From: Clostridiales bacterium UBA1701
GTDB lineage: Bacteria; Bacillota; Clostridia; Oscillospirales; Oscillospiraceae
NCBI GenBank assembly: GCA_002320035.1
Contig: DCJL01000022.1
Location: 24,108-67,420 of the forward strand
Direction: 5' to 3'
DNA length: 43,313 bases
Of this stretch, positions 23,450 through 31,354 are shown piece after piece. Made by a program: the position numbers and the translations under genes. The stretch's first letter is position 1. Each line of letters opens with the position of its first letter. The notes under the pieces are model-generated. The model had not been told where the DNA came from and ran no database searches. It worked only from the letters and a program-made list of their open reading frames with translations.

Positions 23450-25121
23450 AATCTTTGCTGCACCTCAAAGTATAAGTTTTGGTCTCTTTTACTGCATCCC
23501 GCAGTGCTGTTTCCATTTTTCCACAATTGGCCCGGATCAAAATGTTTTTATTCCAATTGACCTCATCCAGGTTCGGGTAGTCCTCACGGTAGAAAACGCC
23601 TCGGCTCTCAGTGCGCATGTGGGAAGCCTTTATCTGCATTTCAGCTACCAGAAGCATATTTTTGCAGTGAATATAATCCGCAATATCTTCAAAGTCTTTG
23701 ACCTCCGCATCCAGAAGCGCTTCCTTAAGCTCTGCAGCAATCTGGCCCGCATGTGCGATACTCTCTCTGCTGCGCAGAATTCCCATGTCCTTATGCAGGG
23801 TCTCACCCAGTGTATGGTGAATATCCGCAAGCTTTGTTTTCCCGCTCATTTCGAACAGGCTGTCCAGGTGCGCAACAACATCCTTACATGCAGCTTCCGC
23901 GGTATTGCGGTCAGCATGTCTGGAATCCATTGCAAATTGAGCCGCACTGTCACCTGCAATATGGCCAAACACGACGGTTTCCGCTCCGGCGCATCCGCCC
24001 AAGCGATTGGCACCATGCAGGCCACCTGTGATTTCACCGCAAGCAAACAGACCTTGAACCTCTGTCCTGCAATCGCAATCTATCAATACGCCGCCCAGGT
24101 TGGTGTGCGCAGCCGGCATCATCTCCGGCATATCTTTCGTCAAATTCATTCCCACAGCAACCGCAGGCTTCGTAAAAATCTCGTGATCCTTGTATAACAG
24201 ATCACGGCTCATCATGGTCATGTTATAGTAAATTCCACCATGAGGAGTTCCCCTCCCAGCGCGGACTTCATTCTCCATGGCTCGTGCCAGACTGTCTTTT
24301 TGAGCATTTTCTCTGGTGAGGCCGTAATCAGCCATGAATTCGCGCCCCTCTCCGTTGAGAAGCACTGCCCCGTGGCGTAAAAGCGTCGTAGCAATTACTT
24401 TCCCTTCAATTTCCTTCGGGAATACGAAGCAGCATGGCTCAAACTGCTGGAACTCCATATCAACCAGAGTTGCGCCCGCATCGTACGCCATCGCATATCC
24501 GTCACCTACGAGTTCTCTCGGATATGTCGAAAAGCTTTGTAGTGCGCCGCAGCCGCCCAGGGCCAATATAACTGCCTTCGCATTAAAGAACAAAATTTGC
24601 TTATTTCTTTTATCCAGACCATACGCTCCGCTGACCCTGGCTTCGCTTTTCATCAGCCCCAGAACATCTATGGGCATAAATCGGGTTATACTCAGTTCAT
24701 CGCAGAGCTTCAGAAGAACATTCATTTCCGTAACACCGCTTGAAGTACCCGATTTAATCAGTCTCGGGTATGTCGTTCCAAGTGTATGGATTGCAATGTA
24801 GTTTCCTTTTTCGTCTCTGTTAAAATGAACCCCAGCATTCTCAAGCCAAGCAACTTCGTCTAATACGCGCTGCGATAACACCCTGGCTAAACGCGGATCA
24901 TTGATCCCATATCCGCTTTTTCCTATATCCTTAAAATACAGTTCCTCTGAGTCTCCGGGCACAACAGGGGCGTTGAATCCCATTATCTCGGGGGACGCAG
25001 ACGCCCCTTTACTCACCAGCACCACTTTCTGTCCCTGTTCTGCTGCCGCGACAGCAGCCCGCAGACCAGAAACACCTGCGCCGATCACCAATATATCAGT
25101 GTCAATAATTTTGTATTTCAT
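23427..25121 (-). CDS. FAD-dependent oxidoreductase (fumarate reductase flavoprotein-like)
   Basis: A 564-residue flavoprotein of the succinate dehydrogenase / fumarate reductase / aspartate oxidase group. The FAD fold starts with VIGAGVSGLRAAVAAAEQG. The flavin- and substrate-domain signature AAHTNLGGVLIDCDC, then LFACGEITGGLHGANRLGG, is typical. The helical C-terminal domain covers about residues 440-540. There is no signal peptide or membrane segment and no partner iron-sulfur subunit here, so it is probably a soluble enzyme. The start at 25121 has GCAGGAGTGCACC. It is translationally coupled to the UxaA-like gene. It may oxidise or reduce a carbon-carbon or carbon-oxygen bond in the pathway. 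Confidence 0.85.
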   Translation of the reverse strand: MKYKIIDTDILVIGAGVSGLRAAVAAAEQGQKVVLVSKGASASPEIMGFNAPVVPGDSEELYFKDIGKSGYGINDPRLARVLSQRVLDEVAWLENAGVHFNRDEKGNYIAIHTLGTTYPRLIKSGTSSGVTEMNVLLKLCDELSITRFMPIDVLGLMKSEARVSGAYGLDKRNKQILFFNAKAVILALGGCGALQSFSTYPRELVGDGYAMAYDAGATLVDMEFQQFEPCCFVFPKEIEGKVIATTLLRHGAVLLNGEGREFMADYGLTRENAQKDSLARAMENEVRAGRGTPHGGIYYNMTMMSRDLLYKDHEIFTKPAVAVGMNLTKDMPEMMPAAHTNLGGVLIDCDCRTEVQGLFACGEITGGLHGANRLGGCAGAETVVFGHIAGDSAAQFAMDSRHADRNTAEAACKDVVAHLDSLFEMSGKTKLADIHHTLGETLHKDMGILRSRESIAHAGQIAAELKEALLDAEVKDFEDIADYIHCKNMLLVAEMQIKASHMRTESRGVFYREDYPNLDEVNWNKNILIRANCGKMETALRDAVKETKTYTLRCSKDYEGHTTI

Positions 25122-25176
25122 GGTGCACTCCTGCATCGTTGCCGGCTTCCAGCCGACACTTATTGTGAGCTTCCCC

Positions 25177-25202
25177 GCTCTCCCAGGTATTCTGGGGAGA
25201 GC
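25177..25202 (-). other. Intercistronic hairpin in the transketolase operon
   Basis: GCTCTCCCAG pairs with CTGGGGAGAGC around a GTATT loop (one bulge), between the transketolase C-subunit gene and the FAD gene. There is no T run on the minus strand, so an mRNA-stability or processing element is likelier than a terminator. Confidence 0.55.
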
Positions 25203-25217
25203 AGGGAGATCCTCTCC

Positions 25218-26168
25218 TCAGATGGTTTTAATCGCTTCTTTCATCGCTTCAACGCCAAAGCCAAGGTGATCCATCTGATCATTGAAAGTACCGAAGCCGG
25301 GGAACAAATCAGGAACCCCAAGGCGCTTAACCCTGCATGCAATTCCACTCTCAGCAACAGTTTCACAAACTGCGCCGCCCAAACCGCCGATGATGAATGC
25401 ATCCTCGACAGTGACAATTTTTCCGGTCTTCTTTGCAGCCTTAAAAATGAGATCCTTATCAACAGGTTTGAGAGTATGCATATCGACAACGCCGACCTCA
25501 ATGCCTTCCTCTTTAAGCTGCTTTGCCGCTTCCACCGCATAAGGAACCATCATACCGCAAGCAATAATATAGCCATCCTCGCCTTCTGCAATCTCAATTC
25601 CTTTTCCGAATTCGAACCGATAGTCCTCCATGTATACCTCAGACTCATTGCGGCCATTGCCAAGCCTGATATATACAGGGCCATCCATTTCGTTTGCAGC
25701 TTCAAAAGCCTTGACTGCCTGCGTCGCATCGCATGGGACGCATAAGGTCAAAGTCGGGAAAGTGCGCAGAATCGCCAAGTCCTCGAGAGCATAATGGGTT
25801 GACCCGCAAGGACCCTGACACAGCCCGGTGTTGCAGCCAATAATTTTCACATTTGCATGCTGGTAACAGATGTTTGTGCGAATTCCTTCGCCGGCACGCA
25901 GAGTGTTGAATACCGACATTCCATATATCCAGGGTTTGAATCCCTCAAGAGCCAACCCGGATGCAAGATCCATTGCCGCCATCTCTGCAATCCCGGTGTT
26001 ATAGTACTGCTTGGGGAATTTCTGTATAAACTCAGGCATGCCTGCACGGCCAACATCAGCGGAAATCAGGCGAAATTCCGGATGTTCAACAGCATATTTC
26101 TGCATGGCATTATCCAGATCCGGTCTGGCATTTCCAAGCTTCTCCAAAAGCCCATAAGTTTTCATCAT
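25218..26168 (-). CDS. Transketolase, C-terminal subunit
   Basis: A 316-residue protein covering the pyrimidine-binding and C-terminal domains of transketolase, as found in split bacterial transketolases. The catalytic Glu lies in NTGIAEMAAMDLASGLALEG. Nearby NTGLCQGPCGSTHYALEDLA and TVEDAFIIGGLGGAV match the family. It pairs with the N-subunit gene 13 bp upstream and would transfer two-carbon ketol units using thiamine diphosphate. The start has AAGGAGGGGATTATA. Split transketolases are common in pathway-specific clusters (for example sulfosugar or branched-sugar breakdown), so this copy is probably dedicated to the island's pathway. Confidence 0.92.
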   Translation of the reverse strand: MMKTYGLLEKLGNARPDLDNAMQKYAVEHPEFRLISADVGRAGMPEFIQKFPKQYYNTGIAEMAAMDLASGLALEGFKPWIYGMSVFNTLRAGEGIRTNICYQHANVKIIGCNTGLCQGPCGSTHYALEDLAILRTFPTLTLCVPCDATQAVKAFEAANEMDGPVYIRLGNGRNESEVYMEDYRFEFGKGIEIAEGEDGYIIACGMMVPYAVEAAKQLKEEGIEVGVVDMHTLKPVDKDLIFKAAKKTGKIVTVEDAFIIGGLGGAVCETVAESGIACRVKRLGVPDLFPGFGTFNDQMDHLGFGVEAMKEAIKTI

Positions 26169-26181
26169 TATAATCCCCTCC

Positions 26182-27036
26182 TTATTTATACCGGGTCTGC
26201 CTGACCTCTTTCAGCGCCTGCGCAAGGAGCTTCGGATCGGTCAGCATGCCATGATGCCACTTTGGGGTGCCTTCCATAAAGGAGACGCCATAACCTTTGA
26301 TTGTGTGTCCGATGATAACGGTGGGAATATCGGTATCTGCAGCGGGAATATCGTCCAGGGCGTCTACAACTTCTTCCATGCAGTTTCCGTTGATTTCTAC
26401 GACGTTCCAACCAAAAGCCCTGAATTTATCTCCCAGAGGCTCCAGCTTCAATCCACCGTACTCTTCTTCAGTGGGAGAGCTGAGGCTGACCATGTTTCTG
26501 TCAACTAACGCAACCAAATTGCCCAGCTTATAGTGGGCAGCCAGCATTGCCCCCTCCCAAATTGCGCCTTCGTTGCATTCGCCATCACCCAGCATCGTAA
26601 ATACGTGATGCTTGTCTCCCCGTTCCTTTGCCGCAAGAGCAAGTCCGGAGCAAAGTGTAAGACCGTGTCCGAGAGACCCGGAAGAGACCTCCATACCGGG
26701 ATTCTGATTTTTGCATGGATGCATACCGTATCTGCTGCCCCATGCGCCATAGGTATCAAAGATTTCATCAATGCTGCCATATCCGGCCATAGCCATTGCA
26801 ATGTACAAGCATCCTGCGCCATGCCCCTTGGACAGGACAAAGCGATCCCTTTCGGGCCACTTGCCCGGATAGTCAAGATTCTTCTTCATTTTGTACATGT
26901 ACAGCGCTGTCATCATATCTGCCATGGACAAGTCTCCGCCCAGATGGATGACAGTTTTTGCGGAGAGCTTGAGAATAAGCTCCCGCATTTCCAGTGCTTG
27001 GTCTTTTAGTCTTTCGATGGTTTCTTTATCTGCCAT
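26182..27036 (-). CDS. Transketolase, N-terminal subunit
   Basis: A 284-residue thiamine-diphosphate-binding half of transketolase. The cofactor motif GDGECNEGAIWEGAMLAA is visible, as are the active-site segments HLGGDLSMADMMTALYMYKM, SKGHGAGCLYIAMA and the phosphate-side HTIKGYGVSFME. The start at 27036 has AAGGAGGGTTATATCT; ten extra upstream codons would overlap that site. It is the first gene after the sigma-54 promoter at 27091 and is followed by the C-subunit. Intact. Confidence 0.93.
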   Translation of the reverse strand: MADKETIERLKDQALEMRELILKLSAKTVIHLGGDLSMADMMTALYMYKMKKNLDYPGKWPERDRFVLSKGHGAGCLYIAMAMAGYGSIDEIFDTYGAWGSRYGMHPCKNQNPGMEVSSGSLGHGLTLCSGLALAAKERGDKHHVFTMLGDGECNEGAIWEGAMLAAHYKLGNLVALVDRNMVSLSSPTEEEYGGLKLEPLGDKFRAFGWNVVEINGNCMEEVVDALDDIPAADTDIPTVIIGHTIKGYGVSFMEGTPKWHHGMLTDPKLLAQALKEVRQTRYK

Positions 27037-27090
27037 AGATATAACCCTCCTTAAGCTTTCTTGCATTCAGGTTTTATACCAATTTATTAA

Positions 27091-27108
27091 CTGCAATACC
27101 TATGCCAA
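27091..27108 (-). promoter_or_regulatory. Sigma-54 promoter of the transketolase operon
   Basis: On the minus strand TTGGCATAGGTATTGCAG: GG and GC are exactly 10 bp apart, with the consensus TTGCA at -12. It lies about 55 bp upstream of the transketolase N-subunit and shares AAGTTGGCA with the other two sites. Confidence 0.9.
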
Positions 27109-27125
27109 CTTTTTAGTACTTTGTT

Positions 27126-28031
27126 TTATTGGTAGTCTTTTCTAATCATACTCGCGGCAAAAACTACTCCGCACATCATATCCGCTCCGGAACTGCCGCC
27201 AATACTTGTAAGCTCCGCAAAGCAACGTTCCCATTTGTCGCTTCCTGCAGAAGCGATTGTTGCGTCGATAGCCGAGATTATCCCTTCCCCGGCAGCCGCA
27301 AGGAGGTATGCTGCGCTATATTTATTGGTTCTCTCACCGGCTTTTTCTTTGAGCTGCGTATTCAACAGTTCCCTGCCAGGGTGGTTTATTCCCCACTCTC
27401 GTGCACAATAGTTGAATGCTACAGACGTTCCTGTAAGGAAATCATCAAACGATGGAGTAAGCCCCTGACCCAAGCCAAGAATTCTATTCAGCCCGGAGGA
27501 AATCAGTCCGCTATTTACCGTCGTTAGTCCCTGCTCCAGGAGTTGAACACCGGTCAATCCTGTTGTTGTAAACATGTCTTCCAGATTTTCACGGATTATT
27601 TTTTGGGTATTTCCTTGGCAAAACGAGACCAGCTTTGACCGTTTCTGCTGCGCAAGCAAATAACTGCCTTTTGAAAAAATGTAGTCTATACCTTTTTCTG
27701 CGGAAAAGGAGGGTGAAAATTCAGGTAAAGCCCTGTAACCGATTTCTGCAATTACTTTCCCTTCTTGGCTTATCAAAGCGCCTCGCTCCAATCGGAACTG
27801 CATTCCGGGGGCAATCCCGAATGTTTTCGCATTGCAGGAAACATCGCGCCCCCCAATTCCAAATGGTAGACTACCATGTGCCATATCATGAAGGAGCAAG
27901 ATTTTTCCAAAGGAATCCTCAAAATAAATGCCTGAGCTAAACACTGCGGCAGCAGTTATAGAATGACTGCTGCTGCAGTATATTGCCATGCTTTTATCAC
28001 TGACTATGAGAAGCTCATTAAATGTCTTCAT
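27126..28031 (-). CDS. allH: DUF2877 protein, AllH (YlbF) homologue
   Basis: A 301-residue DUF2877 protein, the family of AllH, third component of the oxamate carbamoyltransferase complex. The conserved glycine-rich part is visible as RILGLGQGLTPSFDDFLTGT, followed by a C-terminal LTSIGGSSGADMMCGVVFAA. It overlaps the end of the activator gene by 14 bp, so AllH is made from the activator's transcript rather than from the allF-allG operon, 5 kb away. No good ribosome site stands at normal spacing, which fits translational coupling to the activator. Confidence 0.8.
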   Translation of the reverse strand: MKTFNELLIVSDKSMAIYCSSSHSITAAAVFSSGIYFEDSFGKILLLHDMAHGSLPFGIGGRDVSCNAKTFGIAPGMQFRLERGALISQEGKVIAEIGYRALPEFSPSFSAEKGIDYIFSKGSYLLAQQKRSKLVSFCQGNTQKIIRENLEDMFTTTGLTGVQLLEQGLTTVNSGLISSGLNRILGLGQGLTPSFDDFLTGTSVAFNYCAREWGINHPGRELLNTQLKEKAGERTNKYSAAYLLAAAGEGIISAIDATIASAGSDKWERCFAELTSIGGSSGADMMCGVVFAASMIRKDYQ

Positions 28032-29904
28032 CTTCCAGCAGCTTCAACTTCCTATGCAGGGTTGGGCGGCTAATTCCCAGCTTTTTTGCGGCCAGTGTTT
28101 TATTTCCCCCGCATTCATCAAGCGTTCTTCGTATCATCTCTGTCTCGGCAGCGCTCAGCGTTCCGGGATCATTTTTTTGCATTGTATTTTCAGGACTTAC
28201 AGATATGTGCAGAGCTTCTATGACTTGTTCCGGTTCAACTTGCTCCTTTGAGCTTGTAACAACCAGGCGTTCGATCACATTTTTAAGCTCACGCACATTC
28301 CCTGGCCAGCTGTAATTCCTTAATATTTTTATCGCATCATCGGAATACCTGAGTACACGTCTTTTGTTTAAGGCGGCATATTTATTTGTAAAATTTCGAG
28401 TCAATGTCTCAATATTTTCTTTACATTCGTGCAGCGGAGGTAACCTCAGCGAAAGCACATCCAGACGATAGTAGAAATCACTGCGGAATTTCCCCTCATT
28501 TACCATTTCCTTCAAGTCGCGGTTTGTTGCAGCAATTACCCGTATATCGATGGGAATTACCTTATCATCGCCAACACGCATGATTTCATGTTCCTCAAGT
28601 ACGCGCAAGAGCCTTGCCTGCAGATCCAGACTAGTCTCACCGATTTCGTCAAGGAAAATTGTTCCCTTATGAGCCAGCTCAAAGAGCCCTATTTTGCCTC
28701 CGCGCTTAGCCCCTGTGAACGCGCCTTCCACATATCCGAACAGTTCGGATTCCAGAAGATTCGCCGGGATGGTTGCGCAGTTTACAGCAACGAATGCTTC
28801 ATCTGCTCTTTTACTGTAATTGTGTATGCTCTGTGCAAACATTTCCTTGCCGGTGCCCGTTTCCCCGGTGATTAGAACGGAAGAGTTGACCACTGCATAG
28901 CGTTTTGCTATCTCAACAGCCTTTTTTACCGCCGGACTGTCTTCGCAGATACTTTCAAAGCTGTTCTTTGCAATTAGGCCTTTGCTTGCTATCTTTTGTC
29001 GGATTTTCCGTTCAATTTTATGAACATATTCCACTTCCTGCATCACGGTAACGAGACTGTTTTCCTGTCCTTCTATTGGCAAAAAAGATGCCGTGAACTT
29101 ATAACCATTATTCTCATACAATTCGTCATATACCGGCTCGCCGCTGCTGAGCGCTTTGTCTTTGTGTGATTGCATTGCTGCCAGCGGGAGTTTTGTCAGA
29201 ACGCCGTTTTCCCCCAACATCTTTATTGCTCTTTGGTTCGCATGGGAAATTGTACCCATACCGTCAAACACGACAACGCCCTCACCGATTGTATCTATTG
29301 CCGCCCCGAAAAGCTTGTTCCAATGCTGGTCACGCATGAGAGCAGACAGCACGCCTTTGGCTTCAATTATTGCTGAAACGATCTCGATCTCACAGGTTCT
29401 TATGCAATAGTCGTGTATTCCAAAAGCTCTGGCAGCTCGTGTTGCGTCATAGCCTCCAACAACCGCTTTGACGCCGGCGCCTCTCAGTTGGAGCATTATT
29501 GTGTCAAAATCAGCCCAATTTGTGATTTCGAAATAATGTATTTTTGCACCGATCGGCCTCTCAAGTTCTCGAGCAATTTGTACCATAGTTATGTTCCCGA
29601 TTACAGCAAATTCTCCCCAGTCTTTCGTCGCTCTGATAAGCATGGACGCAATGTTGTTACCGGTGAATGGAATAGCAGTAATGGAAAGTTCTGTATTCAT
29701 TGCGCGAAGGAAGCGTGCATGGCCACCTCTCGCAATGATACACTGCCCCCCGTTGGCCTTGAAATCCTGTGCAATTTTAAAGCTTTCTTCATAAGTGTGC
29801 GTCATTATCGATTCGACATCGTTTTCAGCGCTCGTGTTCGCAATGGCGTCTTTTACAGTCGACAGCATATCCTCGCTGTTTACCAGTAAAGCAATTGGTT
29901 TCAT
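28018..29904 (-). CDS. Sigma-54-dependent activator with PrpR_N sensor domain
   Basis: A 628-residue enhancer-binding protein. Domains in order: a PrpR_N-type sensor (about residues 1-190; GGQCIIARGGHARFLRA, AVIGNITMVQIARELE), a PAS-like domain (about 205-310), the AAA+ domain with Walker A GETGTGKE (about 342) and the sigma-54 contact loop GAFTGA (about 395), and a Fis-type HTH at the C-terminus (GGNKTLAAKKLGISRPTLHR). PrpR_N domains bind small acids or related ligands. The start has GAGGAGGTAAAC. It is the obvious activator of the three sigma-54 promoters in this island and overlaps allH. Confidence 0.95.
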   Translation of the reverse strand: MKPIALLVNSEDMLSTVKDAIANTSAENDVESIMTHTYEESFKIAQDFKANGGQCIIARGGHARFLRAMNTELSITAIPFTGNNIASMLIRATKDWGEFAVIGNITMVQIARELERPIGAKIHYFEITNWADFDTIMLQLRGAGVKAVVGGYDATRAARAFGIHDYCIRTCEIEIVSAIIEAKGVLSALMRDQHWNKLFGAAIDTIGEGVVVFDGMGTISHANQRAIKMLGENGVLTKLPLAAMQSHKDKALSSGEPVYDELYENNGYKFTASFLPIEGQENSLVTVMQEVEYVHKIERKIRQKIASKGLIAKNSFESICEDSPAVKKAVEIAKRYAVVNSSVLITGETGTGKEMFAQSIHNYSKRADEAFVAVNCATIPANLLESELFGYVEGAFTGAKRGGKIGLFELAHKGTIFLDEIGETSLDLQARLLRVLEEHEIMRVGDDKVIPIDIRVIAATNRDLKEMVNEGKFRSDFYYRLDVLSLRLPPLHECKENIETLTRNFTNKYAALNKRRVLRYSDDAIKILRNYSWPGNVRELKNVIERLVVTSSKEQVEPEQVIEALHISVSPENTMQKNDPGTLSAAETEMIRRTLDECGGNKTLAAKKLGISRPTLHRKLKLLEDEDI

Positions 29905-29938
29905 GTTTACCTCCTCAAACCACGAATGACTTTACCGT

Positions 29939-29968
29939 AATATAGCACAACTCCTGTTGCGTTGTCAC
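29939..29968 (-). promoter_or_regulatory. Possible vegetative promoter of the activator gene
   Basis: On the minus strand GTGACA and TATATT are 18 bp apart, about 35 bp before the activator start. No sigma-54 pattern is seen here, so the activator is probably expressed independently of its own targets. Confidence 0.4.
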
Positions 29969-29972
29969 ATTT

Positions 29973-30416
29973 TTACACATTGCGCAAAAATGCATCCATT
30001 TTTTCCAAAACCTTTTCTGCCCAGCCTCCTTTGAAAAAAGCATACGCCTTTGGTTTCTTCCGTAAATAGTTTAACTCTCCGCTTCCGGCTGCCGATGCCC
30101 TACCCCCTCCGCAGCATCCTGTGCAGCATTCACAGGTTCGGCACAGATATCTCTGTTTTATGCTGCAGAAGTGCAAACACCGGCATGTGAAGTTACCGCT
30201 TTCAGCGCCAGTGGATTGTTATCTCCGTAATCATCCATCGCTTTGCATCGTTCTTCAGCGTTGAAGTCATATCCGTTTTCTTTTGCAGCCGCTGCACTGA
30301 GCCATACGCTCCTCACGAGTCTGTCTTCCGGAAGGAAGCGCTTCAAAATGCTTTGTTCTCAGCTCTTCGTTGTAATTCATGTCAAAAAGAAAAACCTTTG
30401 CATTATCAAGAGACAT
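29973..30416 (-). pseudogene. Broken Nif11-like leader peptide gene with Cys cluster
   Basis: From an ATG at 30416 with a GAGAGG site, the translation begins MSLDNAKVFLFDMNYNEELR, a close match to the first half of the Nif11-like leader domain of ribosomal peptide natural products. The second half (AAAAKENGYDFNAEERCKAM) continues in another frame after a shift near 30300-30345. A further shift returns to the first frame, which encodes TCRC, then YLCRTCECCTGCCGGG and a basic tail to the stop at 29973. Two compensating indels suggest decay or sequencing error. No maturation enzyme is nearby. Confidence 0.55.
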
Positions 30417-30456
30417 CGTTGTACCTCTCAAATAATTTGGCGCTGCTGAAATTGCC

Positions 30457-30496
30457 AGAATAACCGTGCATGGCAAACGCCACACACGGTTATTCT
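30457..30496 (-). terminator. Hairpin at the end of the TRAP/aldehyde dehydrogenase operon
   Basis: AGAATAACCGTG pairs perfectly with CACGGTTATTCT, and an inner TGGC / GCCA pair nearly completes an 18-bp stem. It starts 16 bp after the VOC stop. The following T run is weak, but stem strength and position suggest a transcript end. Confidence 0.6.
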
Positions 30497-30512
30497 TTGG
30501 GGCAGAGAAAAC

Positions 30513-31016
30513 TTATTTGTCTTTGTTCTCTTGTGCTTCAATCTTTGCGACTTCCGCAAAGTTGGTAACCTCGATCATGGTTCCCAGCTTTTCATCGGTA
30601 TTGAAGAATCCCCATTTCAGTGCAGGGTGTCTGGAATTCGGTCCGGTTTGAATCAGCTGGACTCCGTGCTCATTCAAATGCTTCTCAAGCGCATCAAAAT
30701 TGTCGGTGTCAAAAGCGACGTGATGGATGCCTTCTCCGTGTTCATCGAGAAAGTCAGTAAGCGCAGATCTATCGTTATACGGCTGCAAAATCTCAAACTC
30801 AATCCCATTCATCTGGTAAAGAGCAGCACGCTGATAGAAGTCTCTCTCAACGCCCAAATAGTACTTGGGGCCAGGTGCAGAAGGAGACTTCTCAATCACC
30901 CTTTCCGGCTCGGCGCCAAGAAGGATTTTGAATTGTTCCATCGTCCTATCTAAATCTTTTACTACCAGTCCCACCTGAATTAATCTGGGTTTAGAATAGC
31001 TTTCACTCATTTTCAT
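30513..31016 (-). CDS. VOC family (glyoxalase/epimerase-like) protein
   Basis: A 167-residue VOC-fold protein, most like methylmalonyl-CoA epimerase and related lyases. Metal-ligand positions are seen at LIQVGLVV (Gln where His is usual), FEILQP (Glu), GIHHVAFDT (His) and GTMIEVTN (Glu), so the site may be near-complete with a Gln substitution. It starts directly at the end of the mutarotase-like gene and is the last gene of the operon. It could act as an epimerase or isomerase on a pathway intermediate; the reaction is not readable. Confidence 0.8.
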   Translation of the reverse strand: MKMSESYSKPRLIQVGLVVKDLDRTMEQFKILLGAEPERVIEKSPSAPGPKYYLGVERDFYQRAALYQMNGIEFEILQPYNDRSALTDFLDEHGEGIHHVAFDTDNFDALEKHLNEHGVQLIQTGPNSRHPALKWGFFNTDEKLGTMIEVTNFAEVAKIEAQENKDK

Positions 31017-31017
31017 A

Positions 31018-31341
31018 TCACTCCATCAGCCAGATCATTTTCCATACTTTCGGCTTGCCGTCTTCGTCCAGGTCCATGCCGGACAACCCCTCCATATTCT
31101 CATTCCATTTGGCAAGCACATCCCGGTGCTGCTCATAAACCCTGCTCTTTCTCTCCGTACCCAGGTACTCATAATAGCCAATCGTATCCTCTCCGTTTAC
31201 CCAAATGGAGTAGTTACGCATACCTGCGGCTCGCATCAGTTCTTCCATTTCCGGATGGGTCTGGTACATTTCATTATGTTTTCTGGCATATTCTTCAAGT
31301 TTCCCCGAATTAACATGCCCCTTCCAGCAGAATCTTTCCAT
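31018..31341 (-). CDS. L-rhamnose mutarotase family protein
   Basis: A 107-residue protein of the RhaM / L-rhamnose mutarotase family, small enzymes that interconvert sugar anomers. Typical features: GKLEEYARKHNEMYQTHPEM, the segment RNYSIWVNGEDTIGYYEYLG and the C-terminal PKVWKMIWLME. The His in KHNEMY and the paired Trp residues fit the active site. The gene starts with GAGGAGATATT, 13 bp after the isomerase gene. It suggests that the pathway handles a cyclic sugar or deoxy-sugar form, although some family members have other roles. Confidence 0.82.
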   Translation of the reverse strand: MERFCWKGHVNSGKLEEYARKHNEMYQTHPEMEELMRAAGMRNYSIWVNGEDTIGYYEYLGTERKSRVYEQHRDVLAKWNENMEGLSGMDLDEDGKPKVWKMIWLME

Positions 31342-31354
31342 AATATCTCCTCGC

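Noticed and set aside
29973..30416. Programmed frameshifting in the Nif11-like gene
   Set aside because: Two separate shifts would be needed and no slippery sequence with a downstream structure is evident; decay or sequencing error is simpler.
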